Shown here: piece by piece, positions 1 through 5,300 of the stretch
Position numbering within the stretch: position 1 is the stretch's first letter
Layout of the letters: each line of letters begins with the position of its first letter
Origin: an uncultured Clostridia bacterium
GTDB lineage: Bacteria; Bacillota; Clostridia; Oscillospirales; Acutalibacteraceae
Direction of reading: 5' to 3'
Length of the DNA stretch: 5,300 bases
NCBI GenBank assembly: GCA_937877675.1
Contig: CALEIS010000124.1
Coordinates: forward strand, 1 to 5,300
Position numbers and translations under genes: made by a program
Notes under the pieces: model-generated
Seen by the model: the letters and a program-made list of their open reading frames with translations, nothing else
Told to the model about the DNA's origin: nothing
The model's database searches: none

Positions 1-953
1 TTTCTTACACCAAATGCATTTGTATGGTCGTGACCTGTGAACATTGCAAGCACATCACCTGTTTCAACCAAAGCATCAAACTGACCGTCGTTGTAATATC
101 CTGGGCATGGATACTCGTTAAGTGTACCATAGTTTGTGTTTTCTGGGTCAAACATATAGTATTCGTTTTCATTGTAAAGATGTTTTTCTGAAAAAAGCTT
201 CTTTGAATCAACCTTTTTAAGAACATCATAAATTTCTGGAACAATAATATGTTGGAAAACAATTGAGTTAACGGTTTCGCCACCATTTTCTTCTTTAAGT
301 TTGGCAGAAGTTTCTTTATACCACTCAATTTGTTCAGTTCTTACTCTGTCATAGTGTCTTGGCTCATCTTCATCATAATCGCCTGAGTCAAATACCCAAA
401 GATTGAATTTCACCTTGTCACTATCAGAAGCTAAAACAGGAATATTGAATGTTGCACAGTTTTTGAAGTTTGTATCGTCCCCTGCTGATATTACACAAGA
501 AAATGTCTTGTAATATTCCATAATGTCTCTTCTTGACATTTGACCTTCTTCTGAATCGTGGTTACCAAATGTTACGGCAACAGGAATATTTCTTGATTCA
601 AAAATATTCATAAGTGCATTAATGAGTTTTTTTGTTTCTTCAGGGTCCTCGTAAGGCTTTGTATTATCACCTGTAAGCACAACAAGGTCGGGCTTTTCAA
701 TATCACAAGCTTCACCGATTACCCATATTGACGAATCAAAATGCTTATCATTATCAAGATGAGGGTCGGCAATATGTAATATTTTGAGCTTACCATTAGA
801 ATTGAATCTTATTGTTGTATCTGTTGTTTTATTTGGGTCTGCAGGGGCATAATTAATATTTGTGTTTTTAGGTTCAATTTCAAAATAAATTATTCCTGCC
901 ACAAGATTAACAATACATACTGCTAACACAATTAGAATTATTTTTTTTACCAT
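1..953 (-). CDS. Calcineurin-like metallophosphatase, membrane-anchored or exported (3' end outside window)
   Basis: 317 codons are visible and the frame is still open at the window edge. Residues about 5-23 are a continuous hydrophobic stretch after MVKK, so an uncleaved membrane anchor or signal peptide is likely; there is no convincing lipobox. The catalytic domain starts near residue 56 and shows the whole dimetal set in order: ADPH (D63, H65), TGDN (D96), GNHD (N131, H132), FQH (H235) and TGHDH (H308, H310). These residues bind two metal ions in this superfamily, which hydrolyses phosphomono- or phosphodiesters. The spacing resembles bacterial relatives of Dcr2/purple-acid-phosphatase-like enzymes; the substrate cannot be read from sequence. 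Little more than the C-terminal end should be missing, because the last metal motif is already present. The start is set by GGGAG at 962-966, 8 bases before ATG; the ATG at 970 runs into a stop after five codons. It lies 166 bases after the EEP gene, so it may be transcribed separately. Superfamily call is firm, role is not. Confidence 0.93.
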   Translation of the reverse strand, partial: MVKKIILIVLAVCIVNLVAGIIYFEIEPKNTNINYAPADPNKTTDTTIRFNSNGKLKILHIADPHLDNDKHFDSSIWVIGEACDIEKPDLVVLTGDNTKPYEDPEETKKLINALMNIFESRNIPVAVTFGNHDSEEGQMSRRDIMEYYKTFSCVISAGDDTNFKNCATFNIPVLASDSDKVKFNLWVFDSGDYDEDEPRHYDRVRTEQIEWYKETSAKLKEENGGETVNSIVFQHIIVPEIYDVLKKVDSKKLFSEKHLYNENEYYMFDPENTNYGTLNEYPCPGYYNDGQFDALVETGDVLAMFTGHDHTNAFGVR

Positions 954-973
954 TTCAACATCTCCCGTTCATT

Positions 974-1060
974 TTATTTTGCTCTATAAATATTAATTTC
1001 ATAAGCACGAAGTTTATCTGCAGTTGCAGAGTAGTCAAAAAAGCTATATTCCCAATTCAT
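974..1060 (-). CDS. Possible 28-codon small ORF or C-terminal gene remnant
   Basis: An ATG at 1060 opens 28 codons ending in TAA: MNWEYSFFDYSATADKLRAY followed by EINIYRAK. The frame is open for ten further codons upstream (to 1090; FFQFEKKFII) before an in-frame TAA at 1091-1093. The composition (W, several Y/F, D, amphipathic spacing) is more protein-like than expected for translated AT-rich spacer, and it reads like the end of a larger beta-rich protein. No good Shine-Dalgarno site precedes the ATG, so independent translation is doubtful. It ends 20 bases before the metallophosphatase start codon. Options are a real small protein or leader peptide, the decayed tail of a deleted gene, or chance. 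I recognise no family. A promoter-like sequence and a palindrome overlap it. Confidence 0.3.
   Translation of the reverse strand: MNWEYSFFDYSATADKLRAYEINIYRAK
1011..1038 (-). promoter_or_regulatory. Candidate sigma-A-type promoter for the metallophosphatase gene
   Basis: On the minus strand TTGACT (1038-1033, 5 of 6 matches to TTGACA) is followed after 16 bases by TAAACT (1016-1011, 4 of 6 matches to TATAAT). Transcription would begin near 1004 and give a leader of about 50 bases before the start at 953. This would let the phosphatase be expressed apart from the upstream operon. The -10 box is imperfect and AT-rich DNA yields such pairs by chance, so this is tentative. Confidence 0.3.
1017..1030. 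repeat. Perfect 6+6 palindrome (TCTGCA-GT-TGCAGA), possible operator
   Basis: The plus strand reads TCTGCAGTTGCAGA, two exact 6-base arms around a 2-base centre. It is one of the more GC-rich pieces of an AT-rich gap and falls exactly within the 16-base spacer of the candidate promoter, a position where repressors or MerR-type regulators can bind. With a 2-base centre it would make only a poor RNA hairpin, so a DNA-binding site is the more sensible reading. It may instead be a by-product of Ser-Ala-Thr-Ala-Asp codons if the overlapping small ORF is real. Confidence 0.35.
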
Positions 1061-1066
1061 TATAAT

Positions 1067-1098
1067 AAATTTCTTTTCAAATTGAAAGAATTAAATTT
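1067..1098. repeat. AT-rich imperfect inverted repeat in the gap
   Basis: The core arms are TTCTTTTCAA (1071-1080) and TTGAAAGAA (1082-1090), with one base bulged. Outer arms AAAT/ATTT extend the symmetry with a small internal mismatch. In minus-strand RNA it would form a weak hairpin 25 or more bases after the EEP stop codon. It is not followed by a run of U and has almost no G-C pairs, so it is a poor candidate for an intrinsic terminator. Confidence 0.25.
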
Positions 1099-1119
1099 CA
1101 TAACACTTATATACCATTT

Positions 1120-1944
1120 TTAAAACATAACATCAACAATAATGGGATAATGGTCTGAAGGATACATATCCATTACAGTATTACGAATAATTTTATATCT
1201 ATCAACTCTGACATTTTTTGAAACAAAAGCATAGTCAATAGGTCCATTTGCATCTTCTTTAACTTTACCATATCCGTGAAATGTTATACCATCATCACTG
1301 TTATCGGCAACAATCTTTGAATCATTTGTTTTCATAAGCATTTTACTATAAGCTTCACTTGTTGGTTCAGCATTAAAATCACCTGTACAAACAACAGGAA
1401 AACCACTTTTCTCAAGTTCGTCAATTTTACTATTAAGCACATCTGCCTGTAAAACTCTTGAAACATCACTCACATGGTCAAGATGTGTATTTATATGGGC
1501 ATATTTAACGCCTGTTTCTTTGTTTTCCAGAACTGCCCACGTTGCAATTCTTGTGCAAGCCGATTCTTCATACTTGGTATATTTTTCTTCAGGTGTATCA
1601 CTAAGCCATATTGTGCCACTATCGAGAAGTTTAAACTTACTTTTAAGATAGAAAACTGCACTGTATTCACTGTTTTCATCTTTATCTCTATGCTCACCAA
1701 CATATGCATAATTCTCAAGTCCTGAAGAGAGAATATCCATCCATTCACCTGTTGCCTCTTGAACACCAACAGAATCAGGAGAATACTGTTCAATAATAGC
1801 TTTTGATATAACAGAACGATTTTTCACACTACCTTCTTCGTCATCACAATATCTAAGATTAAATGACATAATTCTTGTAGCATCATTTGTTTTTTGGGGA
1901 ACACCATCGATTATAATCTCACCAAAATCAATATCTTTAATCAT
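1120..1944 (-). CDS. Endonuclease/exonuclease/phosphatase (EEP) superfamily hydrolase
   Basis: This is a complete 274-residue protein of normal length for a stand-alone EEP domain. The fold of DNase I, exonuclease III and inositol-polyphosphate 5-phosphatases is recognised from its ordered motifs: MSFNLRY (N29), VQEA (E63), THLDHVS (H154, D156), TGDFNAEP (D189, N191), PIDYAFVS (D237) and the terminal SDHYPI (D264, H265). These make up the Mg-dependent phosphoester-cleaving site, so the enzyme should be active. No signal peptide or membrane segment is visible, so it is probably cytoplasmic. The start at 1944 has a strong AAAGGAG (1951-1957) six bases upstream. It begins 28 bases after the stop of the glycosidase gene and is almost certainly co-transcribed with it. 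This points to a phosphorylated sugar, lipid-linked or small-molecule phosphodiester substrate rather than DNA repair, but that is inference; the family is too broad to name the substrate. No terminator is evident after the stop. Confidence 0.93.
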   Translation of the reverse strand: MIKDIDFGEIIIDGVPQKTNDATRIMSFNLRYCDDEEGSVKNRSVISKAIIEQYSPDSVGVQEATGEWMDILSSGLENYAYVGEHRDKDENSEYSAVFYLKSKFKLLDSGTIWLSDTPEEKYTKYEESACTRIATWAVLENKETGVKYAHINTHLDHVSDVSRVLQADVLNSKIDELEKSGFPVVCTGDFNAEPTSEAYSKMLMKTNDSKIVADNSDDGITFHGYGKVKEDANGPIDYAFVSKNVRVDRYKIIRNTVMDMYPSDHYPIIVDVMF

Positions 1945-1972
1945 AAAAAGCTCCTTTTAATACTGAAACAAT

Positions 1973-4900
1973 TTAACTTATAGCCGGAGTTTTGAGAATA
2001 CCTGTTGTACGAAGAACATATTCGTAACTCCACTTTATTCCTTCAGTTCGCCAAACATCCGGACCAAGCCATTTTTCATTTACATCTACAAGGTGAATCG
2101 GTCCGAATGAATTGAAACGATGTGTATAAAGCTTTAAGCCTATCTCATGCTCACCGTTAGGAATACCTTTGATTTCAAGTGTGTAAGGCGGATAAATAAT
2201 ATCACCCTTAATTTCACCGTCAACACTTACTTCAACAAGTGCACCCATATAGTCACTTGCAGTAACTGTAAGTTTACCGTTTTCAGTTTTTGCCTTAATC
2301 TTATATGTGACTGCACCTGAATAGAATGGGAATCCTTGATTAAGCAGAGAACCGAATGAAATTTTTTCAGGAAAGTTGGTTATTACAGCAATTGAGCCTG
2401 TTACCTTGACACCAAATCTACCTAAAATAAACACATTTTCAAGGTTTGTAGTTTCACCAAATGGCAAAGTGATTTCAAGTGTATTTTCACCCTTTATTAT
2501 CTTGCCGAGTTTCATTTTGCCGATTGAAATATCAACATAGAAGCCATCTTCTCTTTCGGTAATTTTCTTACCATTAAAGATTACATCTGCAACATCTGCA
2601 TCTTCAAGAGCGAGAATTGCACCTTCATAATCTATTTCACTATTGAAAGTGAATTTAAGCGTTGCCTTGTGGTCCTTTGGTAATTTCCCATATACCCAAG
2701 GTTGAACAACATGTCCACCTCTTTCATCCATTCCAAGACGATTTCTTATAAGATTATCAAGTCGAAGCACTTCTTCTTTTGGAAAATATTCCTTGTCATC
2801 GTCGATTTTCCATTGTGCCATATCAAGAACAAGAACGTTTTCTTCAGACAACTCATAATCACACATTTCGCAAAGCATTTCGCCTGAGTTTGAAGGAATA
2901 TACTGTGTTTCTTCACAATCAGCCTTACCATCAACGAGTTTAAGGAGAATTGAGTCATAACCAAAAATACGATAACGAATAATAGTTTTTCCTTCTCGGT
3001 ATTCTGCTTTAATCGGCTTAATTTCACCATTTTGTGTGTTGTAAATTTCAGGTGAAAATGTTCCATTCAAAATAATTTGAATATCTTTACCATTATCTAC
3101 ATGCTTATTATCTGGTTCTTTTGAACAACAGATAAATAGCCATTTACAGTCATTGTCTTCACGCATCTGATAAATGTAGTTATCCGTAAGTTTGCCATCT
3201 GCATATCTTATTGTAAGAGTTCTGACATCTTGGAGTGATGTGAGTAGAGATGCACGAGAAAAGTCGATTTTTTCACTCTTTTCAAAAAGTGTTTTCGCAT
3301 AATCAGACGGTACAGCGTCAACAAGCGAAGGAGCATCACCCATAAAAATGAGTTTACCACCATTATCACGGAATTGCTCAAGTCTTTCAACTGTTGTTTT
3401 TCTCAATGTTTCGCAACCTGGAACAATTATTGCATCATATTCCATTTCACCAACTTTAAGAGGTGCAGAGCCCTCCTTACAAAGAGTTGGGAAAAGTGAT
3501 TCGGAAATAAAATTAAAATCAATACTACCTTCAAGAAGCCATTTTGTGACATTTTGGAATCTCTCGTCAAGATTTTCCCTAAAAATTGCAGATTTATCAT
3601 TAGGACCCCAATGAAGCCAGAAGCTTTCAACAGGATGGATAACGCCCACCTTTACGATTGGCTTACCACGAGTAAGTGCTGTGTTTACTCTTGCAAAATG
3701 GTCTTCAATAAGATTGTATTTTTTGTACCAAGGTGATTGGTAATGAATTGAAGCAGGATAATCTCGTTTTGCTTCGCCTTTCATTGCATACCAGGAGAGA
3801 TGTGGAGCACGAATTGTAACACCAAGACAGGCTTGCCAGTCACCCTGATGCTTATATGTTCTAAAATCACAGTCCCAACCTGTTACACCGTAAAGTTCTG
3901 AAAGCATACCCTCATATCCAAACTGATGGACAGCTGATTGTACTTGTTTTGCAGTGGTAAATTCATGTCGATTGCAAAGCATATCAATACCGGGAAGCTT
4001 AAAACTTCGGTATGAACGCATTGCTTCACCAAGGGATGCTGTTTGCGAATTGAGTGTAGGCTCTTGCATCATATGCCCTGTGAGAGCAATACCGTTTTCT
4101 TCACACCACTCACCCACTGTATCGGCAAATGAACTTGCAAACAATTCAGCAATAAAATCGTGGTATCTGTAACGATGAACGGACGGTGCAGAATTAGGCT
4201 TATCCCAGAAGATTTCAGGAAGAGTGTCAAAAATATCTTCACCATACATTTCTTTGTAAAGCTCAGGAACATTATCAGTCCAAGGCATTGTAATATTCAT
4301 TTTATCAAATGAATTATTAAGAACTGCCTTTCTTGTAAACTGAGGCTCATCTGTAAAAATCGCAGGAATAGTCTTATCAAATTCATCACCCACTTTATCC
4401 TTATATTTTTCGTGAGTGACCTCAATGAATTTTTTAACGGCATCACTGCTCAGTGTATCAAGATATGTCTGTCCGTTATACCAGCTTGAAGGATTTGCCA
4501 ATTCAAGAAAGGCATACCATTTTGTTCCTTCAGCCTCATCATTTTCACCGATTTTTTTGTAAGAAGAAAGAAAACCTTCACTGTCAAGAACTACATCATA
4601 GCAAGCAAGAGGATTTTCTTTTTTGTTTACCCAATAGTCATTAATACCACTGTATTTTTCTTCTTTGAAAGGAGTAAAAAAGAGACATCTGCTTCTGTAT
4701 TTTTCGTCCTTTGTTACAAGTCCACCTGCAGCACCTGAAGGCCAACGGTCTTCGTCATATAGCCACGCTAACATTTCTTCATTTTTTGCTTTATCAACTG
4801 AATCCTTGATGAGTTCCATATATTCTTCACTAAGATACTCATTTTCAAGACCTGTTCTTACATGCAGATGAAATCCACCAAGTCCCATTTCCTTGAATAC

Positions 4901-5035
4901 ATCAATCTGACGGCATAATTCTTCTTTTGTCAAATATGAGTTAAGTGCCCAGAAAGGTGTTCCACGGAATTCAGATGTAGGATTTTTGAAAAGTTCTTTA
5001 TTTAGCGATTTTTCAACATTCTTTTTATATAACAT
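1973..5035 (-). CDS. Large cytoplasmic glycoside hydrolase-like protein (GH106-related type)
   Basis: A 1020-residue protein, apparently full length. Residues about 20-440 look like a TIM-barrel glycosidase: FRGTPFW near 23-29, GGFHLHVRTGL at 53-63, YDEDRWPSGAAGG at 93-105, IFTDEPQ at 226-232 (D229, E230), TGHMMQEP at 319-326 (E325), and LSELYGVTGWD at 378-388 (E380). E230, E325 and E380 are the best catalytic candidates, by position in conserved-looking motifs only. Residues about 460-590 resemble the Rossmann/GATase-like domain that follows the barrel in several glycosidase clans (VGVIHPVESFWLHWGP, then YDAIIVPG and DNGGKLIFMGDAP). The rest is beta-rich, with a jelly-roll-like sugar-binding segment at about 780-880 and a final sandwich to the C-terminus. 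GH106 alpha-L-rhamnosidases share this layout and the DERWPSG-type motif, but substrate is uncertain. There is no signal peptide and 15 cysteines, both fitting a cytoplasmic enzyme. AAGGTG (5041-5046) lies 5 bases before the ATG. It is flanked by 25- and 28-base gaps, so it is in an operon. Confidence 0.85.
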   Translation of the reverse strand: MLYKKNVEKSLNKELFKNPTSEFRGTPFWALNSYLTKEELCRQIDVFKEMGLGGFHLHVRTGLENEYLSEEYMELIKDSVDKAKNEEMLAWLYDEDRWPSGAAGGLVTKDEKYRSRCLFFTPFKEEKYSGINDYWVNKKENPLACYDVVLDSEGFLSSYKKIGENDEAEGTKWYAFLELANPSSWYNGQTYLDTLSSDAVKKFIEVTHEKYKDKVGDEFDKTIPAIFTDEPQFTRKAVLNNSFDKMNITMPWTDNVPELYKEMYGEDIFDTLPEIFWDKPNSAPSVHRYRYHDFIAELFASSFADTVGEWCEENGIALTGHMMQEPTLNSQTASLGEAMRSYRSFKLPGIDMLCNRHEFTTAKQVQSAVHQFGYEGMLSELYGVTGWDCDFRTYKHQGDWQACLGVTIRAPHLSWYAMKGEAKRDYPASIHYQSPWYKKYNLIEDHFARVNTALTRGKPIVKVGVIHPVESFWLHWGPNDKSAIFRENLDERFQNVTKWLLEGSIDFNFISESLFPTLCKEGSAPLKVGEMEYDAIIVPGCETLRKTTVERLEQFRDNGGKLIFMGDAPSLVDAVPSDYAKTLFEKSEKIDFSRASLLTSLQDVRTLTIRYADGKLTDNYIYQMREDNDCKWLFICCSKEPDNKHVDNGKDIQIILNGTFSPEIYNTQNGEIKPIKAEYREGKTIIRYRIFGYDSILLKLVDGKADCEETQYIPSNSGEMLCEMCDYELSEENVLVLDMAQWKIDDDKEYFPKEEVLRLDNLIRNRLGMDERGGHVVQPWVYGKLPKDHKATLKFTFNSEIDYEGAILALEDADVADVIFNGKKITEREDGFYVDISIGKMKLGKIIKGENTLEITLPFGETTNLENVFILGRFGVKVTGSIAVITNFPEKISFGSLLNQGFPFYSGAVTYKIKAKTENGKLTVTASDYMGALVEVSVDGEIKGDIIYPPYTLEIKGIPNGEHEIGLKLYTHRFNSFGPIHLVDVNEKWLGPDVWRTEGIKWSYEYVLRTTGILKTPAIS

Positions 5036-5060
5036 ATTTTCACCTTACAATACTGTGAAT

Positions 5061-5300
5061 TTATTTAAGTTTAAATTCGGCATTATTATCCGAAAAGCCT
5101 TTATTGTTTCCGATAGTATTAAGAAGCATACTTCTCAAATCAATTTTTTCACCATTTTTACAAAGCTTTGGTTCAACTCTTTTAAGCACAAATGAAAACC
5201 TGTCAAGAATACCTGCAAGGAAATTATATCCTGCTGTACCCTCAACATAAGGCATATCACCTGTAAATATGCTTAAGCCGACTTCACCAACAAAATCTGA
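5061..5300 (-). CDS. C-terminal 79 residues of an unrecognised protein (5' end outside window)
   Basis: The frame is open from the window edge to a TAA at 5063-5061. An internal ATG at 5255 exists, but the frame continues upstream with equally protein-like sequence (SDFVGEVGLSIFTGD before MPYVEG), so this is the tail of a longer gene rather than a 64-residue protein. Visible features are a glycine-rich stretch (GDMPYVEGTAGYNFLAG) followed by a likely helix (ILDRFSFVLKRVEP) and a polar, asparagine-rich end. I do not recognise the family. No membrane segment is apparent. Its stop is 25 bases before the glycosidase start, so it is probably the preceding gene of the same operon and may act on the same substrate. 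Confidence 0.75.
   Translation of the reverse strand, partial: SDFVGEVGLSIFTGDMPYVEGTAGYNFLAGILDRFSFVLKRVEPKLCKNGEKIDLRSMLLNTIGNNKGFSDNNAEFKLK

Noticed and set aside
5..328. 107-codon minus-strand frame
   Set aside because: It overlaps the metallophosphatase in another frame; the phosphatase frame carries the conserved HII and GHDH motifs, while this one has biased, low-information composition.
1059..1064. Perfect TATAAT on the minus strand as a -10 box
   Set aside because: No acceptable -35 lies at 16-18 bases (best is TTTCAA, 3 of 6), and a nearby TTGAAA is only 10 bases away. The hexamer is common by chance in such AT-rich DNA.
1067..1098. Intrinsic terminator after the EEP gene
   Set aside because: The inverted repeat is nearly all A/T, bulged, and not followed by a run of U on the transcribed strand.
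1474..1725. 83-codon plus-strand frame, rich in F and C
   Set aside because: It is antisense to the EEP gene and its composition is what reverse reading of that gene produces.
3348..3614. 88-codon plus-strand frame inside the glycosidase gene
   Set aside because: It is antisense to a gene with continuous conserved-looking motifs and has no ribosome binding site or recognisable protein features.
4986..5195. 69-codon plus-strand frame spanning the gap between the glycosidase and the partial upstream gene
   Set aside because: It is antisense to both genes and to their 25-base junction, and phenylalanine/lysine-rich as expected from antisense AT-rich DNA.
5061..5255. Stand-alone 64-residue protein starting at the ATG at 5255
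   Set aside because: The frame continues upstream to the window edge with protein-like sequence, so this is the tail of a longer gene.

Overview
The window comes from an AT-rich bacterial genome, with GC roughly in the upper thirties by eye. All genes lie on the minus strand, are tightly packed and carry purine-rich Shine-Dalgarno sites. Protein content and style fit an anaerobic, glycan-using member of the Bacillota (Clostridia of gut or rumen type). That assignment is inference from gene families and base composition; no taxonomic marker is present.

Layout in the direction of transcription (right to left): (1) 5300-5061, the last 79 codons of a gene I do not recognise. (2) 5035-1973, a 1020-residue glycoside-hydrolase-like protein with an N-terminal TIM-barrel-type catalytic region, resembling GH106 and related unclassified glycosidases. 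(3) 1944-1120, a 274-residue endonuclease/exonuclease/phosphatase (EEP) superfamily enzyme with all expected catalytic motifs. (4) a 166-base gap, 1119-954. (5) 953-1, a membrane-anchored or exported calcineurin-like metallophosphatase whose 3' end lies outside the window.

Genes 1-3 are separated by only 25 and 28 bases, with no terminator or promoter between them, so they look like one operon. The first two intact products lack a signal peptide, so the glycosidase and the EEP enzyme probably work in the cytoplasm, perhaps on an imported oligosaccharide or a phosphorylated derivative. The metallophosphatase probably acts outside the membrane and may have its own promoter.

The 166-base gap is the least explained part. 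It holds a 28-codon open frame with strikingly protein-like composition. It also holds a promoter-like pair (TTGACT, 16 bases, TAAACT) whose spacer is almost filled by a perfect 6+6 palindrome, and an AT-rich imperfect inverted repeat. I found no CRISPR array, transposon, tRNA, rRNA or clear novel defence system.
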